From the NCBI RefSeq assembly GCF_000341085.1, contig NZ_ANBA01000025.1, positions 1 through 57,018 of the forward strand: DNA of 57,018 nt, written 5' to 3'. Positions 1 to 8,816 of the stretch are shown piece after piece. The notes below the pieces were generated by a model that was not told the origin of the DNA, ran no database searches, and saw only the letters and a program-made list of their open reading frames with translations. Both the position numbers and the translations under genes were made by a program. Position 1 is the stretch's first letter; every line of letters starts with the position of its first letter. The DNA comes from Nocardiopsis ganjiahuensis DSM 45031. GTDB taxonomy: Bacteria; Actinomycetota; Actinomycetes; Streptosporangiales; Streptosporangiaceae.

Positions 1-1
1 C

Positions 2-1555
<1,554 letters not shown>

Positions 1556-1575
1556 CGCTCCGCAGAAGCAGGCCC

Positions 1576-1611
1576 GAGGCCCCGCCCCCGTTCATCGGGA
1601 GGCGGGGCCTC
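1576..1611 (+). terminator. Rho-independent-like terminator after the fused ABC ATPase
   Basis: A perfect 11-base inverted repeat (GAGGCCCCGCC / GGCGGGGCCTC) with a 14-base loop starts 20 bases after the ATPase stop codon and is followed by a short T-containing stretch (GTGCTTTTC). It most likely ends the upstream transporter operon. Confidence 0.8.
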
Positions 1612-1621
1612 GTGCTTTTCC

Positions 1622-1841
1622 GTGTTTCGGCAGGCCCGGGTTCCGGTGCGCGCGGCTAGGTCGTGTTCCTTGGATCATTTCGGGTTCGCGGCCACCAGGC
1701 TGCCTCTCGCTGCGCCGATATCACTCGGACAGCCAACCCCAGGCTGACCTCGCTCATCGTCTGGCGAGAGATTGCCTGGACGGCCGCTCACAGTCATCGG
1801 CGCAAGCGCCGAGCCCACCGAAAGCATCCGCGGAACACTCC
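1622..1841. other. Intergenic stretch with no recognised gene
   Basis: No supported gene is visible between the terminator and the 3' end of the minus-strand methyltransferase gene. Part of it (about 1670-1830) looks less GC-rich than its surroundings and carries open frames rich in Arg and Ser with no recognisable motif. It could be eroded mobile-element DNA, but I see no inverted-repeat ends or transposase motif. Confidence 0.4.
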
Positions 1842-2573
1842 CTAGGCGGGTTTGCGGAGCTCGGTGACACAGTCGCGGTACTTGTCGACCGTGTACTGGT
1901 CCTCGGGCCCCCACGAGGTGCGCTGCCCGGTCACCTCCAGCCCCGCCTCCCGGGCCCAGCGGGCGAAGGCCTCGGGGGAGACGTCGGAGCGGTTGCCGTC
2001 GTCGCGCCAGCGGCGCTGGCTGATCCAGCGCTGGGCGATCTTGCCGGGGCGGCCCGCTCGGCGGTTCAGCGGGGCCAGGCGCAGGGACCAGTCCGGTTTG
2101 CCGGCGTGGTGGACGACGCCGGTCGCCCCGGGGGCCATGACCCGGGCGGCCTCGGCGAGGTAGCCGACGACCACGTCCGGGTCCAGGTGGACGAAGACGT
2201 CGAAGGACCAGAGGAAGTCGACCGACGCGTCCGGTACCGGGTCCATCGAGCAGCCGGGGGTGTGGTGGACCTTGAGTCCGCGGTGGTCGGCGAACCGCTC
2301 GCGACAGCGCTCCAGGCAGCTCTCGTTGACGTCCACGATCCAGACCTCGGGGGAGTGCGCCAGCAGGTGCTCGGTCCAACGCCCGTGCCCGGGACCGATC
2401 TCCAGGGAGGTCCCGCGGGCGGCTCCCGGCACGAGCAGGGTGTCGACGAGGCTGCCCTTCCACTCCTCGTAGGGCTGCCGGCAGTACGCGGCCATGAAGG
2501 CCCACTCGTCGCCGCTCCGTTCCCAGGAGTGCGTCCTGCCCCAGGTCCTGCGATTCCATTCAACGGTGGGCAT
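1842..2573 (-). CDS. Class I SAM-dependent methyltransferase
   Basis: A 243-residue protein with a Rossmann-type methyltransferase core. Motif I is LEIGPGHGRWTEHL (about residues 57-70), the acidic end of strand 2 is VWIVDVNESCLERC, and motif II/III is the DFLWSFDVFVHLDPD segment with the usual helix AEAARVMAPGA after it. The N-terminal region (WNRRTWG) and the RWARE segment near the C-terminus probably form the acceptor site. The ATG is preceded by GGAGGAAG, which fixes the start. The acceptor substrate cannot be read from the sequence. It is divergent from the phosphatase gene at 2732 and has no obvious operon partner. Confidence 0.85.
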   Translation of the reverse strand: MPTVEWNRRTWGRTHSWERSGDEWAFMAAYCRQPYEEWKGSLVDTLLVPGAARGTSLEIGPGHGRWTEHLLAHSPEVWIVDVNESCLERCRERFADHRGLKVHHTPGCSMDPVPDASVDFLWSFDVFVHLDPDVVVGYLAEAARVMAPGATGVVHHAGKPDWSLRLAPLNRRAGRPGKIAQRWISQRRWRDDGNRSDVSPEAFARWAREAGLEVTGQRTSWGPEDQYTVDKYRDCVTELRKPA

Positions 2574-2731
2574 TTCTCTTCTTCCTCCTGGAACGGGTTC
2601 TCACACGTTCTTCCAGATGCGTTCGCGGATCGCCTCGGATTTTATATCGGCGCTGGTGGGGTGTCCTTTTTGATGGAAGTCGGAGGCTTTTCCGAGGTAT
2701 GCGGGGAACGTGCGCCGGGAATGACACCCGG

Positions 2732-3316
2732 ATGGGTGAACTGGTACTCGTCAGGCACGGACAGACCGAGTGGAGCAGGGCGCGGCGGCACACCGGCCGC
2801 ACCGACCTGCCCCTGACCGAGGAGGGCGAACGGCAGGCCCGGGCGCTACGCCCGCTGCTGGCGGAACGAGGGTTCGAGCTGGTGCTCGCCAGCCCGCTGC
2901 GCAGGGCCCGGCACACCGCCGAACTCGCCGGACTCCCCGGGATCGTGGAGCACCCGGACCTCGTGGAGTGGGACTACGGCGCCTACGAGGGGATCACCAC
3001 CGCCGAGATCCACCGGGGGCGGCCGGGCTGGAACCTGTGGATCGACGGGGTTCCGCCGGGGCCGCCGGAGCACCCGGGGGAGAGCCCCGACCAGGTGGGG
3101 GTGCGGGCCGACCGGGTCCTCGCCGACCTGGCCTCCGCACGCGAACACGGCGACGTGGTGCTGGTCGCCCACAGTCATCTCCTGCGCGTGCTCACCGCCC
3201 GATGGCTGGGACTGCCCGCGTCGGGCGGGGCGATGTTCCGCCTCGACACCGGATCCCTCAGTACCCTCGGGATCGAACACGACCGCCCCGTCATCACCTC
3301 GTGGAACCGTTCCTGA
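2732..3316 (+). CDS. Histidine phosphatase family protein (phosphoglycerate mutase-like)
   Basis: The N-terminus MGELVLVRHGQTEWS carries the RHG catalytic motif of the branch-1 histidine phosphatases. The second-half histidine is in the VLVAHSHLLRVL motif, and the acid residue lies in the VEWDYGAYEG segment. Length (194 residues) fits small phosphatases of the PhoE/GpmB/CobC group rather than a glycolytic mutase. I chose the ATG at 2732 because the family normally starts two to four residues before the RHG strand; an in-frame ATG at 2699 would add 11 residues and is possible. The substrate is unknown; small phosphate esters are typical. Confidence 0.85.
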   Translation: MGELVLVRHGQTEWSRARRHTGRTDLPLTEEGERQARALRPLLAERGFELVLASPLRRARHTAELAGLPGIVEHPDLVEWDYGAYEGITTAEIHRGRPGWNLWIDGVPPGPPEHPGESPDQVGVRADRVLADLASAREHGDVVLVAHSHLLRVLTARWLGLPASGGAMFRLDTGSLSTLGIEHDRPVITSWNRS

Positions 3317-3616
3317 CGACCATTGGGACAAAAGGGGCACCGGGTTTTCCAGTGGCGCAGTAAGGACATGCGGGAGAAAAACGGTGGATCCGTGTTTCGG
3401 ATCCGTCGGTGTACTGGGTACTCCTCCTATGGATGGACATCGAAGCACGAAACGGAAACATCCTCCCGATTCCTCGTCCACGCCCCGCTCCCGATGACGG
3501 GCCACCGCCCCGATGGCTCCCACCACCCGAACCACGACGCCCGATCCGCTGACAGACAGCAGTGGGGCGGCCGCGCCGGATCCCCTCGTCCGGCGGGGCC
3601 GCCCGTGCGGTCGGCG
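3317..3616. other. Convergent intergenic region
   Basis: No gene is seen between the convergent phosphatase and Nudix genes. It holds a short inverted repeat (GGATCCG at 3386-3392, CGGATCC at 3398-3404, 5-base loop), possibly ending the phosphatase transcript, and the stronger hairpin at 3566-3603 described separately. Confidence 0.5.
3566..3603 (-). terminator. Hairpin downstream of the Nudix hydrolase gene
   Basis: Two 15-base arms (GGCGGCCGCGCCGGA at 3566-3580 and TCCGGCGGGGCCGCC at 3589-3603) pair with one mismatch around an 8-base loop, 14 bases past the minus-strand stop. There is no clear U-tract, as is common in actinomycete terminators. Confidence 0.6.
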
Positions 3617-4138
3617 CTATTCCGTGACGCTCTCGCAAAGGTGACGGGCCTCTTCCAGCAACCGCTCGCGATCCTCGGGGAAGACGCTCTCCCAGGGGCG
3701 GTCCAGCCCGAACCAGGCAGCGGGCTGTCCGGGTTCCCCGCTCAGCGGAAGACGGTGGTCCAGGACGGCCGTGTAGGCCAGCCCGAGGACGGGCGACCAG
3801 CCCGTGCGGTAGGAGCGCACCCAGGAGGCGGCCGGCAGGCCGGACACCTCAGCGCGCAGGCCGGTCTCCTCGTGCAACTCCCGGACGGCGGCCGTGCGCG
3901 GGCTCTCCCCGTGCTCGACGGTTCCGCCCGGGCACACCCAGCCGCGCCAAGGGTGCCGGACCAGCAGCACGTGTTCGAGGTCGGGGGAGAACGCCCAGAC
4001 CTCAGCGCACACCGGCGGCACGGGACCCTCGAGGGTTCTGACCAGCCACGCGTGCGCGTCGTCGAACTCCTTGCGGATCCGGAGGGTCTCGGCCAGCGCC
4101 GCGTCCAGCGACAGCTGTTCCAGAGGATCACGTCTCAT
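3617..4138 (-). CDS. Nudix hydrolase
   Basis: A 173-residue protein with a perfect Nudix box (GX5EX7REUXEEXGU) at residues 72-94: G72, E78, R86, E87, E90, E91, G93. Nudix enzymes cleave nucleoside diphosphates linked to another group, using Mg or Mn ions held by the REUXEE glutamates. The N-terminal 40 residues (LAETLRIRKEFDDAHAWLVR) form a helical extension seen in several actinobacterial Nudix proteins. The substrate is not predictable. It is divergent from the small membrane-protein gene at 4272, with about 130 bases between. Confidence 0.9.
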   Translation of the reverse strand: MRRDPLEQLSLDAALAETLRIRKEFDDAHAWLVRTLEGPVPPVCAEVWAFSPDLEHVLLVRHPWRGWVCPGGTVEHGESPRTAAVRELHEETGLRAEVSGLPAASWVRSYRTGWSPVLGLAYTAVLDHRLPLSGEPGQPAAWFGLDRPWESVFPEDRERLLEEARHLCESVTE

Positions 4139-4271
4139 CCACGGGACCCTACCGGAGCCGAGCGGCGGTCCACGGAGAGCTCAGGGGACGGCCGATCCCG
4201 GACACCCGAAAGATTGCGGATCGCCGGTCCGGGCATGGTCTCCAGAGGAGAGGACCCGGAAAAGGGCTCCG

Positions 4272-4442
4272 ATGGGCTTTCAAGGCAGACCTGACCAGCC
4301 GTATTATCCGCCGCCGAGCTCCGGCGGGTCCAACGCCTTCGGGGCCGGGTTCTCCGGATGCCTCGGGGTCGGCTGCGCGATCGCCGTGGTGATCGCGCTC
4401 ATGCTCATCCTCCTGGTGGCGTGTGTGGCCGCCTTGGGCTGA
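4272..4442 (+). CDS. Small proline-rich single-pass membrane protein
   Basis: A 56-residue open frame starting at an ATG preceded by an AAAGGG ribosome site 5 bases upstream. The first 20 residues are hydrophilic and Pro/Gly/Tyr-rich (DQPYYPPPSSGGS); residues about 30-54 form one strongly hydrophobic helix (CLGVGCAIAVVIALMLILLV) that ends almost at the C-terminus. Such tail-anchored peptides with a PYYPPP-type head are common in actinomycetes and have no assigned function. It lies 43 bases upstream of the YchJ-like gene but is probably separate, because that gene has its own leaderless-type promoter. Confidence 0.55.
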   Translation: MGFQGRPDQPYYPPPSSGGSNAFGAGFSGCLGVGCAIAVVIALMLILLVACVAALG

Positions 4443-4473
4443 CGACGGGTGACCACCGGGGGCGGACAGCTGC

Positions 4474-4479
4474 CAGACT
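4474..4479 (+). promoter_or_regulatory. Putative -10 element for a leaderless ychJ-like mRNA
   Basis: CAGACT sits exactly six bases before the ATG at 4486 and there is no Shine-Dalgarno sequence, the arrangement expected when transcription starts at the A of ATG. Confidence 0.4.
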
Positions 4480-4485
4480 GGACGG

Positions 4486-4902
4486 ATGTCGAAGCGCAAC
4501 CCTCGCCACCAGCCGTCCCTCTCAGCCGAGCGGCCCTGCCCCTGCGGCAGACCGAAGGCGTACGGGCAGTGCTGCGGACGCCTGCACGACGGGTCGGCGA
4601 AGGCGGCCACCGCCGAGGACCTGATGCGTTCGCGCTACAGCGCCTTCGTGGTCGGCGACGAGGCCTACCTGCTCCGCTCCTGGCACCCGGACCGGCGCCC
4701 GGCCGAGGTGGAACTCGACCCGGGCACCGAGTGGCTCGGGTTGGAGATCCTCGGCACCGGTGAGGGCACCCCCTTCCACAGCGAGGGCACGGTCGAGTTC
4801 CGCGCCCGCTTCAGGGAGGACGGTCGCGCCGGCGAAGTCCACGAGAACAGCCGCTTCCTCCGCCACGAGGGCGCCTGGACCTACCTCGACGCCCTCGGCT
4901 AG
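4486..4902 (+). CDS. YchJ-like (UPF0225) SEC-C/NTF2-fold protein
   Basis: A 138-residue protein with the N-terminal Cys-rich CPCGRPKAYGQCCG motif at about residues 18-31 (SEC-C-like zinc site), then a segment typical of the family (ATAEDLMRSRYSAFVVGDEAYLLRSWHP) and an NTF2-like second half with VEFRARFRE. Length matches UPF0225/YchJ proteins. The biochemical role is not established; zinc binding and protein interaction are assumed by analogy with the SecA C-terminal motif. The start at ATG 4486 is supported by the upstream -10-like element and by family length. Confidence 0.85.
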   Translation: MSKRNPRHQPSLSAERPCPCGRPKAYGQCCGRLHDGSAKAATAEDLMRSRYSAFVVGDEAYLLRSWHPDRRPAEVELDPGTEWLGLEILGTGEGTPFHSEGTVEFRARFREDGRAGEVHENSRFLRHEGAWTYLDALG

Positions 4903-4940
4903 GACGAGCCCCGCGGAGATCGGCGGGGCGCGCCCGGCGG

Positions 4941-6035
4941 TTACTCCGCGGGGCTCGGCAGGACGCGCAGGACGGGACGGCCTGCGGCACTGCCCCGGCC
5001 CCCGCCGGGGCGGGGGGTCAGGGCCAGCCCGAACACCAGGGTGTTGAGCTCGGTCAGCGGGATGTGCAGCGCCGCGGCCACGCGCGCCGGCGGCAGACCC
5101 CGGGCACGCAGCGCCGACAGCACCTTGGGCAGGACCTGGGAGGTCTCGCGGGGGATGCCGCCCGGCTCGGCCGAGCGGTAGCCGAGTTCGGCCAACCGCC
5201 GGCAGGCGGAGCGGTACTGGTCGTCGGTGAGCAGGCCCAGGTCGTGCAGGCGGTGGGCGAGGGCCATCGCGGAGACCCGCCAGACCGGCCGGGCGGACAG
5301 GATCTGGTCGACGTGGGCCCCGGAGGGCATCCGGGCGAGGACGTCGGCCCGGGGCATCAGGAGCGCGCTGGCGAACCGGTTGGCCTCGCGTTCGGCCTCC
5401 GGGGTGTTCAGGGCCCGGTCGCGCCCGTGCATGACCAGGTGACCGAGCTCGTGCGCCGCGTCGAAGCGCCCGCGCTCCCCGCTCTTGGCGGTGTTGAGGA
5501 AGACGTAGGGCACCCCGTCCCGCCACAGGCTGAAGGCGTCGACCTCCCGGTGCTCGCTGTCCAGGGAGAACACCCGCACTCCGCGCGACTCCAGGAGGTG
5601 CACGGTGTTCGGGGCAGGCGCCCGGCCCAGGCCCCACCGCCCCCGGACCAGCTCCGCTGCGGCCTCCGCGTCCGGATACCCGTGGGTGGGGACGTCGGGG
5701 GAGGGCAGGGTCAGCCGCTCGTCCAGCCAGGAGTTCAGCTCCACGGCGAGCGCGGCCTGGGAGCGCACAGCCCTCTGTTTGCGCAGCGAGGTGCTGCTCA
5801 GCGCACGGAAGGCCACCGCCTCGGCCGGGATCTCCTCGACCTCGTCCCCGGTGAGGAAGGGCACGGGGAAGTCCAGGGCCGCGGCGAGCGCGCGCACGAC
5901 GCTCCCGTCCGGGACGGCTCGGGCGTTCTCGTACGAGGTCAGCCGGTGCACGGGGACGCCGCTCATCCCTGCCAGACCCGTGAGGGTGAGGCCCCTCCGC
6001 TCCCGTGCGAGCCGGAGGCGTGACGGCGTGACCAT
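4941..6035 (-). CDS. XRE-family regulator with ImmA/IrrE metallopeptidase domain
   Basis: Residues about 3-60 form a helix-turn-helix of the Cro/cI type (RLARERRGLTLTGLAGMSGV). Residues about 140-230 hold an M78 (ImmA/IrrE) zinc peptidase: HELGH at 195-199, with the third ligand probably a Glu in the following EAEREANRFASALLMP helix. Known members cleave or derepress repressors in response to a signal, or act with a toxin-like partner. The last 80 residues (from about 285) are Arg/Gly/Pro-rich and may contain a further small helical domain. The gene follows the unknown gene at 6078-6752 with only 42 bases between, so the two are probably one transcript. Confidence 0.9.
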   Translation of the reverse strand: MVTPSRLRLARERRGLTLTGLAGMSGVPVHRLTSYENARAVPDGSVVRALAAALDFPVPFLTGDEVEEIPAEAVAFRALSSTSLRKQRAVRSQAALAVELNSWLDERLTLPSPDVPTHGYPDAEAAAELVRGRWGLGRAPAPNTVHLLESRGVRVFSLDSEHREVDAFSLWRDGVPYVFLNTAKSGERGRFDAAHELGHLVMHGRDRALNTPEAEREANRFASALLMPRADVLARMPSGAHVDQILSARPVWRVSAMALAHRLHDLGLLTDDQYRSACRRLAELGYRSAEPGGIPRETSQVLPKVLSALRARGLPPARVAAALHIPLTELNTLVFGLALTPRPGGGRGSAAGRPVLRVLPSPAE

Positions 6036-6077
6036 GGTGTGTGCTGCCCTGTCGTGCTCCTCGGCCCGGCGCGTCGG

Positions 6078-6752
6078 TCAACGCGGGCCGATCTGGATGT
6101 CGAGTTCGTGCTGTCCCTCGCCCGCGGGGTGGTCCACCGCGCCGATCTCCAGGACGGGGAGCGGGATCCGCTCCTGCCACCTGGTGAGGTAACCCGCCTC
6201 GTTGGGCGGGTGCGGTCGGGAGAGTTCGCTGTGCCAGAGTACGCGCCCGGTCCCGGGTTCGCTCACCCGATGGACCAGGAGCACCCAGACCTCCAGGTTC
6301 TCGTAGTCGGTGAGCTCGACCTCCTCCCGGGCAGGAAGGGGCAGGACGTCGTCGGGGAAGAGCTTGAGCTGTTCGGCGTCGCCGTCACCGCCCAGTAACC
6401 GCTGGCCGTTGGGGCCGCGCGGATGCAGGTTGCGAGGTGGGCGTTCGGGGTCGACGAGCCCGGTGCAGCGGTCCCCGATCAGGGTCTGGAAGGCGACGGT
6501 GTGCTCGGGGTTGACGGTGAGCTCGATCTTGAGCAGCCGCGCCTTGTCCCAGCCGTGGTGGAGCTTCTGCTCCTCGCGCAGGGCGGCGAGCCGTTCCTGG
6601 TAGGCGTACTGGGAGCGGGCGGTGACGCCGTGGTTGTCGGTGACGCTGCGCCAGCCCTCCTCGCCCCGCTGCAGGACCCTCCGCAGGAGCGGCCAGGAGG
6701 TTCCGAGACGGGCGAGTCGGCGGTCACGTGTGGTCGGTTCGGGGAGCAGCAA
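6078..6752 (-). CDS. Uncharacterised protein paired with the XRE-ImmA/IrrE gene; contains a TTA codon
   Basis: I do not recognise this protein. With the TTG start at 6752, preceded by GGAGG six bases upstream, it has 224 residues; an ATG at 6818 is also in frame but has no ribosome site. It is soluble, acidic and charged, with a central segment DARLLKIELTV-like strand (KARLLKIELTVNPEH), a block ERPPRNLHPRGPNGQRLLGG, and a C-terminus ending ELDIQIGPR. The Leu codon at 6398-6396 is TTA, very rare in this window; in Streptomyces such codons make translation depend on the bldA tRNA. Its position just upstream of an ImmA/IrrE regulator suggests it is the regulated partner or substrate of that protein; this is inference from context. 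Confidence 0.6.
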   Translation of the reverse strand: MLLPEPTTRDRRLARLGTSWPLLRRVLQRGEEGWRSVTDNHGVTARSQYAYQERLAALREEQKLHHGWDKARLLKIELTVNPEHTVAFQTLIGDRCTGLVDPERPPRNLHPRGPNGQRLLGGDGDAEQLKLFPDDVLPLPAREEVELTDYENLEVWVLLVHRVSEPGTGRVLWHSELSRPHPPNEAGYLTRWQERIPLPVLEIGAVDHPAGEGQHELDIQIGPR

Positions 6753-7148
6753 CCTCGTCCTCCAGGGGTGTCGGCACGGGAGGTGGTTCGGGGTCTTGGT
6801 GATCCTGGTGCACATCATGCGCGGAGGTGGTGACATTCCGTGGCCCGCTGTGCCGGAAGGGGCCGCGGAACCAACACTGGCACGGATCCCGGAACCGTGC
6901 CGGAGGCCTGTGGACAACCCTGCCGCGGGGCGCCCCGACCCGGTGCGACAGGCGCAGACGGCTCCGGTCGGCGGAACCGCGCAGGGGGGAGGCCGCCTCC
7001 TCCAGGAGGCGGCGGGGAGACGGAGCCCAGGACGGGGCACGGTGCCCGTCCTCGGCCAGGGCCGACATGAAGGCCGCGGTCTCCCGGCCCCGGGGGGCGG
7101 CCCCGGGAAGCGTCCCCGGGCCGGGACGGGCCGCCGGGACCGGGGGCG
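6753..7148. other. Intergenic region with hairpins
   Basis: No supported gene. It contains a perfect 8-base inverted repeat with 4-base loop (CCGCCTCC/GGAGGCGG, 6993-7012), an imperfect one around 7031-7052, and the terminator-like hairpin at 7098-7123. The part near 6753-6850 must hold the promoter of the 6752 gene. Confidence 0.45.
7098..7123 (-). terminator. Hairpin downstream of the 7149-8537 gene
   Basis: Arms CGGCCCCGGGA and TCCCCGGGCCG pair with one mismatch around a 4-base loop, about 25 bases past the minus-strand stop. No U-tract is present. Confidence 0.45.
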
Positions 7149-8537
7149 TCAGGGGGTGTCGCGGAGCCGGCCGGCGAGGTCATGGGCCCTGGTGGCGGTG
7201 GCCGGGTCGGGGTGGTGGCGGGCCAGGGCGTCCAGGACGGGAAGGGTGTCCGGGTGGGCGCGCAGGAGGACCGGGTCGGGGTCGTCGAGGACGGTCCGCT
7301 CGATGTCGGGCGTGCCCTCGGCGGACAGGAAACCGGGCAGGTCCGCGTTGTCGGGGGTCATCGCCGCCGCGACCATGTCGATGACCACCCACGGTCCGTG
7401 ACCGTCCAGCACGCGGTCGATGCCGCGCTGGTTGAGCATCCCGGAGGAGAGCAGGACGACCGCCGCCATACTGGCCACGGCGGGGCGCGGTGAGTACAGC
7501 AGGGAGCGCAGCTCGGGTTCGAGTTCGGAACTGGTGGTGTTGAGGACCTGGGTGCCCACCCAGCGGCGCAGGGCCACGCCGGGCCCGGAGACGACCTCGG
7601 TGATCTGGCGCAGCGCCTCGGCGGGACCGCGCCGGTCCAGCCAGGGGCCCGCCTCGGCGAGCCGCTCCTCGAAGGGCAGTACGGACAGCGCGTCCAGGAA
7701 GCGGGCGGCGCCGGCCTCGGCGAGGGTGTCCACCAGCGGAGCGTGGATGCCCACCTCCAGCAGGAGTCTGCGGACCCCGTAGCGGCCCAGCGCGGTGAGT
7801 TCGACGGTGCAGTGGCCGTGGCCCTTGCGTCCACGAGGGCCGGAGGGGTGGTGGTCCAGGGCGACCGCCCCGGTGTCGGAGAGCTGCCACAGCACGTGCA
7901 GGAGCAGGTCGGTGGCTCTGCAGAGGGGAGGCGCGGGGGAGAGCAGCGCCTCCCGGGCCAGGGTGTCCAGGTCGGGGCGGGACCCGTCGGGGGCCTCGTA
8001 CAGGTGCCGGAGCACCCCCGGGAGCAGATCCGGTCCGGAGGTGCCGGGCGCGGCCGGGCCGGGGCCGGCGAGCTCGCCCCGGGCGTTCGCGATGGTGTGC
8101 TCGAACTCCCGGAACCACCAGGCCAGGACCTGTTCGGGGTCGCGTGCCCGGAGTTCCAGCCCCGGGGCGGGACGGGCGTGGTCCTCGTCGATCTCGACCA
8201 GCCCCAGGCGCAGGGCCGCGGACCAGGGGACGACGAAGTGGGCGACCTCGGCCGCGGAGTGCAGGCCGCCGAGCCAGGTGGTGCGTTCCGCGGTCCGTCC
8301 GGGCAGGTCGGGCGGCCAGAGGGCGAACCGGGTGATCGCGGTGCGGGCGTCGTCGATACCGGGGACGCCGTGGCGGGTCACCGGTGTGGTCGGGGCGCTC
8401 CACCGCGCGAGGCTCAGGGCATCGCACAGCAGGGGCGAGTCCAGGGCCATACGGGCGAGGGCGTCGGCGGGGAGCAGTGACACGGGCCTTGCGGAGAGGG
8501 CTGGGTGCTCCGGGTTCGACGGGTCATGAGAGGGCAC
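7149..8537 (-). CDS. Large uncharacterised protein, expanded winged-helix/HEAT-like family (copy 1)
   Basis: With the GTG at 8537 (GGGAG six bases upstream) the protein has 462 residues, almost exactly the length of its paralogue at 12622-14007 (461). Shared blocks are the N-terminal ARPVSLLP, then LARW, TP-V---GVP-(I/L)-D-R-AI-RF-LWP; a central region that looks like a winged helix (VLWQLSDTGAVAL ... VELTALGRYGVRRLLLEVG); FLDAL; a PWLDRRGPAEALRQI helix; SGPG(V/L)ALRRW; ASMAAVVLLSSGML; and a C-terminal LARHHPDPATATRAH of the type found at the end of actinobacterial HEAT-like proteins. No catalytic motif is visible. Function unknown; a regulatory or scaffolding role is only a guess. Confidence 0.75.
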   Translation of the reverse strand: MPSHDPSNPEHPALSARPVSLLPADALARMALDSPLLCDALSLARWSAPTTPVTRHGVPGIDDARTAITRFALWPPDLPGRTAERTTWLGGLHSAAEVAHFVVPWSAALRLGLVEIDEDHARPAPGLELRARDPEQVLAWWFREFEHTIANARGELAGPGPAAPGTSGPDLLPGVLRHLYEAPDGSRPDLDTLAREALLSPAPPLCRATDLLLHVLWQLSDTGAVALDHHPSGPRGRKGHGHCTVELTALGRYGVRRLLLEVGIHAPLVDTLAEAGAARFLDALSVLPFEERLAEAGPWLDRRGPAEALRQITEVVSGPGVALRRWVGTQVLNTTSSELEPELRSLLYSPRPAVASMAAVVLLSSGMLNQRGIDRVLDGHGPWVVIDMVAAAMTPDNADLPGFLSAEGTPDIERTVLDDPDPVLLRAHPDTLPVLDALARHHPDPATATRAHDLAGRLRDTP

Positions 8538-8804
8538 GTCCGCTCCCGGTTTCTCATCTGGTGTTCGTCTGGGGGTGTTCGTCCTGGAGGTGTTCGTGAA
8601 CACCTCTTCTACCGCTCCGGCGTGGGGCGGCGGGGCGGTTTTGCGCAGATCGGTACGAACCCGGAGTACGAGTGCCGCAAGTCGGACACACGCACCTCCC
8701 GGGGCGGGGCCACAGGTGTGCGGTCACCGGTGCGCCGACGGGTCCGGCGCCTGCCGTTGTCCACAGACCGCGGGGCAGGCCGTGTGCCCGGGGCCCGGGA
8801 TGTC

Positions 8805-8810
8805 TAGTCT
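8805..8810 (+). promoter_or_regulatory. Putative -10 element for a leaderless mRNA of the 8817 gene
   Basis: TAGTCT (TANNNT) is six bases before ATG 8817; no ribosome site is present between. No convincing -35 box is visible. Confidence 0.45.
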
Positions 8811-8816
8811 GAACGG

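Noticed and set aside
1622..1841. Possible insertion-sequence remnant
   Set aside because: Slightly lower GC only; no terminal repeats, target duplication or transposase motif could be found.
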